From the NCBI RefSeq assembly GCF_012927275.1, contig NZ_JABBGG010000004.1:62001-126000 (forward strand): a DNA stretch of 64,000 bases, read 5' to 3'. The notes under the pieces were generated by a model. The model saw only the letters and a list, made by a program, of their open reading frames with translations. It searched no databases and was not told the origin of the DNA. Position numbers and translations under genes: made by a program. This stretch comes from Massilia polaris (GTDB lineage Bacteria > Pseudomonadota > Gammaproteobacteria > Burkholderiales > Burkholderiaceae_D). Below are positions 56,197 through 64,000 of this stretch, piece after piece. Each line of letters starts with the position of its first letter. Within the stretch, counting starts at the first letter, position 1.

Positions 56197-57003
56197 ATGG
56201 TCGCCAAAAAATTCATCGAAGTGCTGGGCGCGGAAATGGTCTTCGATACGCGCAAGGGTCGCTTCCATGCGCTGCGCAACATTAACCTGACCGTGGCGCA
56301 GGGCGAGTTCGTCACGTTGATCGGCCACTCGGGCTGCGGCAAATCGACTTTGCTCAATTTGCTGGCCGGATTGACCAGGGCCACCGCCGGCGCGCTGATC
56401 TGCGCCGGCCGCGAGATCGACGGTCCGTCGCCGGAACGCGGCGTGGTGTTCCAGAACCATTCGCTGCTACCGTGGCTGAGCTGCTTCGACAACGTCTACC
56501 TCGCGGTCGAACGGGTGTTCGGCGCGCGCGAAGACCGCGACCAGTTACGCGAACGCACCGCCAACGCGCTGGCGATGGTCGGCCTGACCGCTGCCGCCGG
56601 AAAACGGCCGTACGAAATCTCGGGCGGCATGAAGCAGCGCGTCGGCATCGCGCGGGCGTTGTCGATGGAGCCGAAGGTATTGCTGATGGACGAACCGTTC
56701 GGCGCCCTGGACGCGCTGACCCGCGCCCACCTGCAGGACGAACTGCTGCGCATCGTGGCCCAGACCGGTTCGACGGTGGTGATGGTGACGCACGACGTGG
56801 ACGAGGCGGTGCTGCTGTCGGACCGCATCGTCATGATGACAAATGGGCCCGCGGCGACGATCGGCGAGATCGCCGAGGTGCGCTTGCCGCGTCCGCGCGA
56901 CCGGGTGGCGCTGGCGCACGACCCGCTCTACATGGAGTACCGCAAGCAGGTGCTGGAATTCCTGTACCACCGGCAGGCCGTGCCCGCAAAAGCGGCCGCC
57001 TAG
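56197..57003 (+). CDS. Nitrate ABC transporter ATP-binding protein NrtC/D type
   Basis: A 268-residue ATPase with Walker A GHSGCGKST, Q-loop FQNHSLLPWL, signature ISGGMKQRVGIARAL, Walker B VLLMDEPFGALDAL and switch VMVTHDVDEAVLLSDRI. The short NrtD-like form lacks the NrtA-like domain that NrtC adds. The ATG at 56197 follows GGGGAG and comes right after the permease stop; an in-frame ATG at 56176 inside nrtB is less likely. Last gene of the sigma-54 controlled operon, ending exactly against the convergent nuclease-like gene with no terminator between. Confidence 0.9.
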   Translation: MVAKKFIEVLGAEMVFDTRKGRFHALRNINLTVAQGEFVTLIGHSGCGKSTLLNLLAGLTRATAGALICAGREIDGPSPERGVVFQNHSLLPWLSCFDNVYLAVERVFGAREDRDQLRERTANALAMVGLTAAAGKRPYEISGGMKQRVGIARALSMEPKVLLMDEPFGALDALTRAHLQDELLRIVAQTGSTVVMVTHDVDEAVLLSDRIVMMTNGPAATIGEIAEVRLPRPRDRVALAHDPLYMEYRKQVLEFLYHRQAVPAKAAA

Positions 57004-57846
57004 TCAAGTGATGTCGATGACGATCGGCTGGTGGTCCGACGCCGCGGTTTCGGACTGCACCGTCACGTCGTTCAGGCGCGGGACCAGGTCCTCGGTCACG
57101 AAGAAGTAGTCGTAGCATGCCGGCCGCTCGGGCCACTTGAAGCCATGCAGGCCGGCGGTCGGCGCGCGCGCACTGTCCGGATGCGTCTGGCTCCACGCAT
57201 CGACCAGGGGCAGCGCGATGCTGTCGTCGGTCGCCAGCATCGCGGCGTGCTCGGGCGAATCCGGCGTGAAGTTGAAGTCGCCGCAATAGATCGCGCTGCC
57301 CGGGCGGAATCCCAGCTGGAAGGGCGCGTCGAGGCCGGGGGTGGGCTGGTACAGGCGGGCGCGCTCGCACGCTTCCCAATGCAGGTCCTTGATGTGTTTT
57401 ACCTGCGCCATGCGCTGGATCTGCGAATAATATTCGAGGTGGGTGGTCAGCATGCGCAGCTTGCCGCCGGGCGCTTCCACCACGGCTTCGATCAGGCCGC
57501 GCGGCATGCCGGGGTTGGCCGGGTCAGGCGGCCACGGCAGCGAGTGGCGGTGGACTTGCGTGATGCGGTACTTCGACAGCAGCAGGTTGCCGAACTGGCG
57601 CGGCATGTTGTTCTGGTAGATTTCGCTGGTTGGTTCCAGTACAGGCTGGTAACCGCCGAATGCGCCCGCAAGCTGGCGGAACTGGTTGGCGCTTGCATTG
57701 CCTTCCAGTTCAGGATGATTCGCCGCTACTTCTTGCAGGCAGATGATATCGGGATTTAACTTGCGCAGGACATCGATGATCGCATGGATGCGGATCCGGC
57801 TGTCCTTGCCGCAGCCCCAGTGAATATTCCAACTAACAACACGCAT
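57004..57846 (-). CDS. Endonuclease/exonuclease/phosphatase family protein
   Basis: A 280-residue DNase I-fold protein: MRVVSWNIHWG, IICLQEV with the metal-binding Glu, LLTTHLEYYS-like LRMLTTHLEYYS, AIYCGDFNFTPDS and ASDHQPIVIDI at the C-terminus, with all catalytic residues in place. No signal peptide. Substrate unknown. RBS region GGAGG lies six bases before the ATG. It is distinct in sequence from the other family member at 50915-51889. Convergent and abutting with the nitrate transporter operon. Confidence 0.85.
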   Translation of the reverse strand: MRVVSWNIHWGCGKDSRIRIHAIIDVLRKLNPDIICLQEVAANHPELEGNASANQFRQLAGAFGGYQPVLEPTSEIYQNNMPRQFGNLLLSKYRITQVHRHSLPWPPDPANPGMPRGLIEAVVEAPGGKLRMLTTHLEYYSQIQRMAQVKHIKDLHWEACERARLYQPTPGLDAPFQLGFRPGSAIYCGDFNFTPDSPEHAAMLATDDSIALPLVDAWSQTHPDSARAPTAGLHGFKWPERPACYDYFFVTEDLVPRLNDVTVQSETAASDHQPIVIDIT

Positions 57847-57934
57847 ACGGCACCTCCGGAAAAATACGACCGGGGGAGTTTGCCATTTTTTAACGAAATG
57901 CGTGACACCTTATGAGTACGACAATCTTTTGTTT

Positions 57935-58975
57935 CTATGCAGCCTCGATTTCGTCCAGCGGCCAGCGCGGGCGCACGTTGAACGAGTAGTCGCGCTGGGC
58001 CGCGTCCGGGTTGATCTGCAGGCGCATCGCGCCGGCGAAGGCGATCATCGCGCCGTTGTCGGTGCAGAATTCCAGCTCAGGGTAGTAAACGCGGAACTTC
58101 TTTTTCTCGGCCGCCGCATTGAGCGACGCGCGCAGCTGCGAGTTGGCGCCGACCCCGCCGGCGATCACCAGCCGATTCAGGCCGGAATGGCGCATCGCGC
58201 TCACGCACTTCGCGGTCAGCACGTCGACGATGGCATCGACGAAGCCGCGCGCGATGTCGGCCTTGTCCTGGTCGCAAATGTTCGCGATCACTTTTTCTTC
58301 GTGGTTCTTCACGACTGTCAGCACCGCGGTCTTCAGGCCCGAGAAGCTGAAGTTAAAATCCTTCGAATGCAGCATCGGGCGCGGCAGCTTGTAGGCGTCC
58401 GGGTTGCCGAACTCGGCGAGGCGCGAGATGGCGGGGCCGCCGGGATAGCCGAGGCCGAGCAGCTTGGCCGATTTGTCGAAGGCCTCGCCGGCCGCGTCGT
58501 CGAGGGTTTCGCCGAGCAGCGTGTAGCGGCCGACGCCATCGACCCGCATCAGCTGGGTGTGGCCGCCCGACACCAGCAGCGCGATGAACGGGAACTGCGG
58601 CGGATCGCTGGCCAGCAGCGGCGACAGCAGGTGGCCTTCGAGGTGGTGGACGCCCAGCACCGGCTTGTCGAGCGCAAGGCCGAGGCTGCACGCGACGGAG
58701 GAACCGACCAGCAGCGCGCCGGCCAGGCCCGGGCCCTGGGTGTAGGCGATGGCGTCGATGCTGGAGGCGTCGATGCCGGCGCTGGACAGGGTCTGTTCGA
58801 GCAGCGGGATGGCGCGGCGGATGTGGTCGCGGGACGCCAGTTCGGGCACGACGCCGCCGTACTCCTCATGCATCGCAACCTGCGAGTGGAGTGCGTGCGA
58901 CAGCAGGCCGCGTTGCGTGTCGTACAACGCAAGGCCGGTTTCATCGCAGGAGGATTCGACGCCGAGAACGATCAT
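57935..58975 (-). CDS. tsaD: tRNA threonylcarbamoyltransferase TsaD
   Basis: A 346-residue TsaD (Gcp/Kae1). The metal-binding histidines stand in [35 protein letters not shown] starts the protein, [31 protein letters not shown] and [13 protein letters not shown] follow. With TsaE at 35191 and TsaB/TsaC elsewhere it makes t6A in tRNA. The start is unambiguous. rpsU-yqeY-dnaG, the usual neighbours of tsaD, lie 3.6 kb away here, separated by aroG, ybiB and yhiN. Confidence 0.96.
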   Translation of the reverse strand: MIVLGVESSCDETGLALYDTQRGLLSHALHSQVAMHEEYGGVVPELASRDHIRRAIPLLEQTLSSAGIDASSIDAIAYTQGPGLAGALLVGSSVACSLGLALDKPVLGVHHLEGHLLSPLLASDPPQFPFIALLVSGGHTQLMRVDGVGRYTLLGETLDDAAGEAFDKSAKLLGLGYPGGPAISRLAEFGNPDAYKLPRPMLHSKDFNFSFSGLKTAVLTVVKNHEEKVIANICDQDKADIARGFVDAIVDVLTAKCVSAMRHSGLNRLVIAGGVGANSQLRASLNAAAEKKKFRVYYPELEFCTDNGAMIAFAGAMRLQINPDAAQRDYSFNVRPRWPLDEIEAA

Positions 58976-59026
58976 GGGAGTAAGAAAAGAGGTGAGGGCG
59001 ATATTGTAACGGACGCCATGCCGTCG

Positions 59027-59044
59027 TTCCCGCGCACGCGGGAA
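59027..59044. repeat. REP-like TTCCCGC/GCGGGAA hairpin
   Basis: TTCCCGC (59027-59033), loop GCAC, GCGGGAA (59038-59044). The surrounding CGTCGTTCCCGCG...GCGGGAATCC arrangement is a widespread short intergenic repeat in Burkholderiales. A degenerate relative lies at 33001-33042 after the carbonic anhydrase gene. Between convergent-free neighbours tsaD and aroG on the minus strand; may mark a former repeat insertion. Confidence 0.5.
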
Positions 59045-59103
59045 TCCCTGCTTAGCCCGCTATAAAACTCAGCATGGGGTCGCGCTTTCGCAGGACCGAC
59101 GGT

Positions 59104-60162
59104 TTAAGGCCGCTGGAGGAGTTCCTGATGCGCCGCCTTCAGCATCGCCTCAGTCGTTTCCCAATCAATACACCCATCCGTCACCGAGCATCCATACTTC
59201 AGTTCCGACAAATTGCTCGGAATCTTCTGGTTGCCGCCGACGATATTCGATTCGATCATCACGCCGACGATCGACTTGTTGCCGTGCTTGATCTGCTGGA
59301 TCACATCCGACATCACCAGCGGCTGCAGTTCCGGCTTCTTGTAGCTGTTCGCATGCGAGCAGTCGACCACCAGGTTGGCCGGCAGCTTGGCCTTGGCCAG
59401 CGCCTGCTCGGCGATCGCCACCGACACCGAATCGTAGTTCGGGCGTCCGTCGCCGCCGCGCAGCACCACGTGGCCGTAAGCATTGCCGCTGGTACGCACG
59501 ATCGAGACCGTGCCCTGGCTGCTGATGCCGAGGAAGGAGTGCGGGTGCGCCGACGACAAGATCGCGTTGATGGCAATGCTGATGTCGCCATCGGTGCCGT
59601 TCTTGAAGCCCACCGGGGTCGACAGGCCGGACGACATCTCGCGGTGCGTCTGCGATTCCGTGGTGCGCGCGCCGATCGCCGTCCAGGCGATCAGGTCGCC
59701 CAGGTATTGCGGCGAAATCGGGTCGAGCGCTTCGGTCGCGGTCGGCAGGCCGAGTTCGCACACGTCGAGCAGGAATTTACGCGCGTTGCTCATGCCGACG
59801 TCGACGCGGAACGAGTCGTCCATGTCCGGATCGTTGATATAGCCCTTCCAGCCGGTGGTCGTGCGCGGCTTTTCGAAGTACACGCGCATTACCAGCAACA
59901 TGGTGTCGGCCACTTCTTCCTGCAGTTTCTTCAGGCGGCGCGCATAGTCGAGGCCGGCGATCGGGTCGTGGATCGAGCACGGTCCGACCACGACAAACAT
60001 GCGCTTGTCTTTGCGGTCGAGAATGTTGCGCAGCGCTTCGCGGCCGCGCATGACGGTCTGGAAGGCGGCATCGGAGAGCGGCAGCACGGCGTGCAGCTGT
60101 TCGGGCGAGGGCATCAGCGCGAACGAGCTGACGTTACTATTTTCAATATCGGGCGTGATCAT
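59104..60162 (-). CDS. aroG: 3-deoxy-7-phosphoheptulonate synthase (DAHP synthase, AroG type)
   Basis: A 352-residue class I DAHP synthase. GPCSIHDPIAGLDYARRLKKL, MRVYFEKPRTTTGWKGYINDP, ATEALDPISPQYLGDLIAWTAIGARTTESQTHRE and VDCSHANSYKKPELQP carry the metal and substrate residues. It begins aromatic amino-acid synthesis by joining PEP and erythrose-4-phosphate. The ATG at 60162 starts MITPDIENSNVSSFALMPSP, typical of the family; the open frame reaches further upstream without a sensible start. It is divergent from ybiB. Confidence 0.94.
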   Translation of the reverse strand: MITPDIENSNVSSFALMPSPEQLHAVLPLSDAAFQTVMRGREALRNILDRKDKRMFVVVGPCSIHDPIAGLDYARRLKKLQEEVADTMLLVMRVYFEKPRTTTGWKGYINDPDMDDSFRVDVGMSNARKFLLDVCELGLPTATEALDPISPQYLGDLIAWTAIGARTTESQTHREMSSGLSTPVGFKNGTDGDISIAINAILSSAHPHSFLGISSQGTVSIVRTSGNAYGHVVLRGGDGRPNYDSVSVAIAEQALAKAKLPANLVVDCSHANSYKKPELQPLVMSDVIQQIKHGNKSIVGVMIESNIVGGNQKIPSNLSELKYGCSVTDGCIDWETTEAMLKAAHQELLQRP

Positions 60163-60286
60163 CGGTGTCAGCTTTGTTGGGTTGTTCCAGTAGTAACCTG
60201 CAAGTGTAGTACGATTTTCTTTGTGCTGCATTGCAGCAGGCCAAAATCCCCGACCTGTTAAAAACCTCCCGGTGTAAGCTTCATCA

Positions 60287-61246
60287 ATGACGACAAATCT
60301 CGAACCATTCCCAGCCGCACATTTCATCAAGGAAATCGGACGCGGCAAGAAAGGTGCGCGCAGCCTGTCGCGCGACGATGCGTGGGCGCTGTACGGGGCG
60401 ATGCTGGACGGCAGGGTGTCCGACCTGGAGATGGGCGGTATCGTGCTGGCGCTGCGCATCAAGGGTGAGTCGGTCAACGAGATCGCCGGCTTCCTGGACG
60501 CGGCCGAGGCCTCGTTCCAGCTGCTGCCGGTGCCCGCCTGTGAGTACGCGCCGGTCCTGATTCCAAGCTACAACGGTGCGCGCAAGCTGGCCAACCTGAC
60601 GCCCTTGCTGGCGCTGTTGCTCGCGCGCGAAGGCGTGCCGGTGCTGGTGCACGGCGTCAGCACCGATCCCGGCCGCGTGACGAGCGCGGAAATCCTGGCG
60701 GCGATGGGCCTTGCCCCCGCCAGCTCGCCGGCCGACCTCGCCGCGGCGGCCGCGCGCCGCGAACCCTGCTTCATGCCGATCGAAACGCTGGCGCCGAAGA
60801 TGGCGCGGCTGCTGGCGCTGCGCCGCATCCTCGGCGTGCGCAATTCCACCCATACGCTGGTCAAGATACTCCAGCCGTTCGACGGCCCGGCGCTGCGGCT
60901 GGTGTCCTACACCCATCCCGAGTACCTCGAAATGCTGAGCGAATATTTCACCACTGCAGCCCCGGCAGGGCGCGGCGACGCCTTCCTGATGCGCGGGACT
61001 GAAGGCGAAACGGTGGCGAACGCCAACCGCGGCCAGCAGATCGAGTGGTTCCACAACGGCGAGGGCGTGCTGCTGGTGCAGCGCGGCGATCCCACCGACG
61101 AACTGGCGGAGATGCCGTCTGCCCGCGACGCGGCCAGCACCGCCGAATGGATCGCCCAGGCGCTGCGTGGCGAGGTCCCGGTGCCGGAAACGATCCTCGA
61201 GCAGGTCGAACAATGCCTGAAGGTAGCGAAAGCATTGAAGGCCTGA
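60287..61246 (+). CDS. ybiB: YbiB family DNA-binding protein (TrpD-like fold)
   Basis: A 319-residue protein related to anthranilate phosphoribosyltransferase (TrpD) but without its full active site: FIKEIGRGKKGARSLSRDDAWALYGAMLDGRVSDLEMGG in the helical N-domain and LLAREGVPVLVHGVSTDPGRV, LGVRNSTHTLVKIL in the alpha/beta domain. E. coli YbiB is a nucleic-acid-binding TrpD2 protein linked to the SOS response. A tryptophan role is unlikely because the PRPP loop differs and no trp genes are near, although aroG is the divergent neighbour. Confidence 0.85.
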   Translation: MTTNLEPFPAAHFIKEIGRGKKGARSLSRDDAWALYGAMLDGRVSDLEMGGIVLALRIKGESVNEIAGFLDAAEASFQLLPVPACEYAPVLIPSYNGARKLANLTPLLALLLAREGVPVLVHGVSTDPGRVTSAEILAAMGLAPASSPADLAAAAARREPCFMPIETLAPKMARLLALRRILGVRNSTHTLVKILQPFDGPALRLVSYTHPEYLEMLSEYFTTAAPAGRGDAFLMRGTEGETVANANRGQQIEWFHNGEGVLLVQRGDPTDELAEMPSARDAASTAEWIAQALRGEVPVPETILEQVEQCLKVAKALKA

Positions 61247-61298
61247 GCGCCGCCCGGTTTACAATCACTGCTTTTGTAACTCGCGGAAAACGCACCAG

Positions 61299-62513
61299 AT
61301 GGCAAAACAATTCGATGTAGCAGTGATCGGCGCGGGCGCGGCCGGCATGATGTGCGCGGCAGTTGCCGCCCAGCGTGGCAAGCGCGTAGTCCTGATCGAT
61401 CACGCGGCCAAGCTGGCTGAAAAGATCCGCATCTCCGGCGGCGGCCGATGCAATTTCACCAATATTAATGCGGGCCCGGCCAATTTCCTGTCCGAGAACC
61501 CGCACTTCTGCAAAAGCGCGCTGTCGCGCTACACGCCACAGGACTTCCTCGCGCTGGTCAAGAAACACCGCATCGGTCACCACGAGAAGCACCGTGGCCA
61601 GCTGTTCTGCGACGACTCTGCCGAGCAGGTCATCCAGATGCTCAAGGAAGAGTGCGCCGATGGCGGCGTCACCTGGCGCATGCCATGCACAGTCGGCTCG
61701 GTCGAGAACACGCCGGAAGGCTTCCTGCTGGCGACCGACACCGGCGACATCCTGGCCGACAGCCTGGTCATCGCCAGCGGCGGCCTGTCGATCCCGAAAA
61801 TCGGCGCCACCGACTTCGGCTACCGCATCGCGACCCAGTTCGGCCTGAATATCATCGAACCGCGTCCGGGCCTGGTGCCGCTGACCTTCGACGGCCCCAG
61901 CTGGGAGGCGTTCGCGCCCTTGTCGGGCATCGCGCTGGAAGTCGAAGTCGAGACCGGTTCGGGCAAGGGGAAGGGCGCCAGGCGCGGCCACTTCCGCGAA
62001 GACCTGCTGTTCACCCACCGCGGGCTGTCCGGCCCGGCCATCCTGCAGATTTCCAGCTACTGGCAGCCGGGAACGCCGATCGTCCTCAACCTGCTGCCGG
62101 ACATGGATGTGGCCCAGGTGCTGATCGAAGGCAAAGGCACGATCAAGAAGCAGCTCGGCAACGTGCTGTCGCAATGGCTGCCGGTGCGGCTGGCGGAAGG
62201 CTTGCTGGTTGCCAACGGCTTCGAACCGGACGCACGCCTGGCCGACATGCCGGACGCGAAACTGCGCAAGCTGGGTGACGCGATCAACCGCTGGGCGATC
62301 GTTCCCACCGGTTCGGAAGGCTACCGCAAGGCCGAAGTCACGCTGGGCGGGGTCGACACGCGCGAGCTGTCGCAACAATCGATGATGGCCAACAAGGTGC
62401 CCGGCCTGTACTTCATCGGCGAGGCGGTGGATGTCACCGGCTGGCTGGGCGGGTATAATTTCCAATGGGCCTGGGCCTCCGGTGTCGCAGCAGGACAGGC
62501 CGTCGGCGAATGA
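61299..62513 (+). CDS. NAD(P)/FAD-dependent oxidoreductase, YhiN/HI0933 family
   Basis: A 404-residue flavoprotein. FDVAVIGAGAAGMMCAAVAAQRGKRVVLIDHA is the FAD-binding start, KIRISGGGRCNFTN the family signature, and the C-terminus PGLYFIGEAVDVTGWLGGYNFQWAWASG closes the FAD site. Homologues (BaiN) act on bile acids or have unknown substrates; here the reaction is unknown. Start ATG at 61299 follows GCGGAAAACGCACC. It is 52 bases after ybiB and probably co-transcribed. Confidence 0.88.
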   Translation: MAKQFDVAVIGAGAAGMMCAAVAAQRGKRVVLIDHAAKLAEKIRISGGGRCNFTNINAGPANFLSENPHFCKSALSRYTPQDFLALVKKHRIGHHEKHRGQLFCDDSAEQVIQMLKEECADGGVTWRMPCTVGSVENTPEGFLLATDTGDILADSLVIASGGLSIPKIGATDFGYRIATQFGLNIIEPRPGLVPLTFDGPSWEAFAPLSGIALEVEVETGSGKGKGARRGHFREDLLFTHRGLSGPAILQISSYWQPGTPIVLNLLPDMDVAQVLIEGKGTIKKQLGNVLSQWLPVRLAEGLLVANGFEPDARLADMPDAKLRKLGDAINRWAIVPTGSEGYRKAEVTLGGVDTRELSQQSMMANKVPGLYFIGEAVDVTGWLGGYNFQWAWASGVAAGQAVGE

Positions 62514-62622
62514 GGTATTTGGTGTGGCGCTTGCGAAACAGGAAAGCGAAAAGCTTCCCATCAATGTGAAATGCTGCTAGAATCTCGTTCTTCCCTTCTA
62601 AATCTAACGGTTTGATTTTTAC

Positions 62623-62835
62623 ATGACCACTATTCGCCTTAAAGAAAACGAGCCGTTCGAAGTAGCCATGCGCCGCTTCAAGCGCACTATCGAAAAAACT
62701 GGTCTGCTGACCGAACTGCGTGCACGCGAGTTCTACGAAAAGCCAACGGCTGAGCGCAAGCGCAAGCTGGCAGCTGCCGTAAAGCGCCACTACAAGCGCA
62801 TTCGCAGTCAGCAACTGCCAAAGAAGCTGTACTAA
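62623..62835 (+). CDS. rpsU: 30S ribosomal protein S21
   Basis: A 70-residue S21: [20 protein letters not shown], then [38 protein letters not shown] and a basic C-terminus. It sits at the head of the rpsU-yqeY-dnaG (macromolecular synthesis) operon. S21 contacts the anti-Shine-Dalgarno region of 16S rRNA and helps initiation. Length and sequence are standard. A hairpin terminator stands between rpsU and yqeY, which would make rpsU more abundant than the downstream genes. Confidence 0.97.
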   Translation: MTTIRLKENEPFEVAMRRFKRTIEKTGLLTELRAREFYEKPTAERKRKLAAAVKRHYKRIRSQQLPKKLY

Positions 62836-62906
62836 GATTTCCAATCAAGGCTTATCCGGTGGCTGGCCTCGTGCCGCGCCGGATGAATTGTCTTGATGAG
62901 TCGCAG

Positions 62907-62935
62907 ACCCGCTCCGGTTTACCGCAGCGGGTTTT
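62907..62935 (+). terminator. Terminator/attenuator between rpsU and yqeY
   Basis: ACCCGCT (62907-62913), 12-base loop, AGCGGGT (62926-62932), then TTT. It partly terminates transcripts from the rpsU promoter, as the known E. coli operon does between rpsU and dnaG. Confidence 0.7.
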
Positions 62936-62994
62936 GCTATTTATACCTGGCCAACGTGGCCCGGCCGAAACGGCCGATTCGACGCGAGGATGAC

Positions 62995-63444
62995 ATGAGC
63001 TTAAAAGAACAAATCACCGAAGACATGAAAACGGCAATGCGCGCGAAAGACGCGGGCCGCCTGCAGACCGTTCGCCTCATGATCGCTGAAATCAAGCGCA
63101 AGGAAGTCGACGAGCGCATCGAACTCGACGACGCCCAGACGCTGGCGATCGTCGAAAAGATGATCAAGCAGCGCAAGGACTCGATCAGCCAGTTCGAAGC
63201 GGGCAACCGCCAGGACCTGGCCGACATCGAAAAAGCCGAGCTAGCCATCCTGTCGGCCTACATGCCTGCCGGCCTGTCGGACGAAGAAGTTGCGGCTGAA
63301 GTAGCCGCCGCTGTCACCGCCTCGGGCGCTGCCGGTCCACAAGACATGGGCAAGGTCATGGCGATCGTCAAGCCGAAACTGGCTGGCCGCGCCGACATGA
63401 CGGTGGTATCCGGTCTCGTCAAAAAAGCCCTGAGCGGCGGATAA
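62995..63444 (+). CDS. yqeY: GatB/YqeY domain protein
   Basis: A 149-residue YqeY: MSLKEQITEDMKTAMRAKDAGRLQTVRLMIAEIKRKEVDER, then QRKDSISQFEAGNRQDLADIEKAELAILSAYMPAGLSDEEV and GPQDMGKVMAIVKPKLAGRADMTVVSGLVKKAL. It is related to the tail domain of GatB, the tRNA-binding part of Glu-tRNA amidotransferase; function alone is unclear. The ATG at 62995 is preceded by GAGGAT; an upstream ATG at 62893 lies within the terminator region and is unlikely. It stands between rpsU and dnaG as usual. Confidence 0.92.
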   Translation: MSLKEQITEDMKTAMRAKDAGRLQTVRLMIAEIKRKEVDERIELDDAQTLAIVEKMIKQRKDSISQFEAGNRQDLADIEKAELAILSAYMPAGLSDEEVAAEVAAAVTASGAAGPQDMGKVMAIVKPKLAGRADMTVVSGLVKKALSGG

Positions 63445-63492
63445 TTCCCAAAATCGCGGTCAGGCCACCATTGGAGGAGCATTGCTGGCTCC

Positions 63493-63573
63493 AAAAAAAT
63501 CGGGGTCTGTCCCCGGGGACAGACCCCGGGGACAGACCCCGGGGACAGACCGGGTCACGTTGACCCTGATTTT
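63493..63573. repeat. Expanded GGGGTCTGTCCCC palindrome with 13-bp tandem units
   Basis: The element opens with AAAATCGGGGTCTGTCCCC, identical to the left arm of the 6835-6872 palindrome, and closes with CCCTGATTTT. Between are GGGGACAGACCCC units at 63515-63527 and 63528-63540 and a partial one from 63541, giving a palindrome with nested tandem repeats. It lies in the gap between yqeY and dnaG, inside a housekeeping operon. Confidence 0.8.
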
Positions 63574-63688
63574 GAGATTGGCGCCAAAAAGATCACCCAA
63601 GGAAATCCATGTCGCGTATTGTTTCAGCTCAACACTGTTACTTGCGCGCCGGTATAGTCTGACCTAAGACAAAGACTGTTCATCAAAC

Positions 63689-64000
63689 GTGATTCCACAA
63701 TCGTTCATTACCGACCTGCTCAACCGTGTCGACATCGTCGACGTCGTCGGCCGCTACGTGCAGCTGAAGAAGGGCGGCGCGAATTACCAGGGCCTGTGCC
63801 CCTTCCATAACGAAAAGTCCCCCAGCTTTACCGTCAGTCCAACCAAGCAGTTCTACCATTGCTTCGGCTGCGGCGCCCATGGCACCTCGATCGGCTTCCT
63901 GATCGAGTACTCGGGAATGGGCTTCGTCGACGCGGTTAAGGACCTGGCCCAGAACGTCGGCATGGTCGTGCCCGATGCGGACGACAAGATCCCACCAGCG
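63689..64000 (+). CDS. dnaG: DNA primase DnaG, N-terminus only (cut by window edge)
   Basis: The first 104 codons of DnaG. VIPQSFITDLLNRVDIVDVV begins the protein and the CHC2 zinc-binding domain is complete: CPFHNEKSPSFTVSPTKQFY then HCFGCGAHG, followed by IGFLIEYSGMGFVDAVKDLA. The start is a GTG at 63689; reading from it matches the family exactly (M-I-P-Q-S/x-F-I). DnaG makes RNA primers for replication. It is the third gene of the macromolecular synthesis operon; rpoD is expected beyond the right edge. Confidence 0.95.
   Translation, partial: MIPQSFITDLLNRVDIVDVVGRYVQLKKGGANYQGLCPFHNEKSPSFTVSPTKQFYHCFGCGAHGTSIGFLIEYSGMGFVDAVKDLAQNVGMVVPDADDKIPPA

Noticed and set aside
62893-62994. Longer yqeY starting at 62893
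   Set aside because: This start would place the terminator hairpin and a non-conserved segment inside the protein; the ATG at 62995 has a GAGGA ribosome site and matches the family's MSLKEQI start.
63515-63553. Tandem GGGGACAGACCCC units as a CRISPR array
   Set aside because: Units are directly adjacent 13-bp repeats with no spacers; they belong to the dispersed palindrome family.

Overview
The window is a 64 kb piece of a high-GC chromosome from a betaproteobacterium of the Burkholderiales, most likely Oxalobacteraceae (Massilia/Telluria/Duganella type). This rests on recognisable protein families and gene order (rpsU-yqeY-dnaG, tsaE-amiC, mutL-MFS-miaA, dctSR-dctP, ogt-xerD), the PEP-CTERM exported proteins and the GGGGTCTGTCCCC palindromes. 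No taxonomic marker such as rRNA is present, so the genus is an inference.

Layout. 1-9.3 kb: phoH (cut by the left edge), a small HTH protein, an HDOD signalling pair, gstA, a tiny PEP-CTERM protein, a divergent FtsH-like membrane protease and a Kef/YbaL potassium:proton antiporter. 8.7-12.9 kb: a TetR regulator divergent from a fatty-acid/isoprenoid catabolic operon (SCP-type thiolase, acyl-CoA dehydrogenase, alpha-methylacyl-CoA racemase), with a strong promoter and a perfect 16-bp palindromic operator between them. 13-18.3 kb: a DUF2007-DUF445 pair and a five-gene operon mixing a Nrt/Ssu-type ABC transporter with a SCO protein and a small cupredoxin-like protein, which looks like an uncharacterised copper-linked uptake system.

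18.65-22.9 kb is the clearest foreign segment: an AT-rich island carrying a Hachiman-type anti-phage pair (hamA DUF1837 nuclease, hamB helicase) followed by a DUF3223 gene. A decayed 198-bp copy of the 3' end of the neighbouring ABC ATPase gene lies on its far side, so the island is bracketed by an ungapped direct repeat of about 91% identity. Next to it is a second, divergent ftsZ outside a dcw cluster whose product lacks the usual C-terminal peptide.

24.7-37.7 kb is mostly housekeeping: tRNA-Met, a PEP-CTERM protein, the mutL-MFS-miaA operon with four-base overlaps, a cyclophilin separated from mutL by a 124-bp near-perfect palindrome, DedA, alpha-carbonic anhydrase, hexose-6-phosphate mutarotase, amiC-tsaE and queG. 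37.9-48.6 kb: a YdcF protein, the DctR/DctS two-component system with a DctP binding protein that has no DctQM partner here, ogt-xerD, a 56-residue lysine-rich protein and an RND efflux pair. 48.9-57 kb: a GGDEF-EAL protein, phospholipid and tRNA-editing genes, and an NrtABC-type nitrate transporter preceded by an excellent sigma-54 promoter. 57-64 kb: tsaD, aroG, ybiB, a YhiN flavoprotein and the macromolecular synthesis operon rpsU-yqeY-dnaG (dnaG cut by the right edge).
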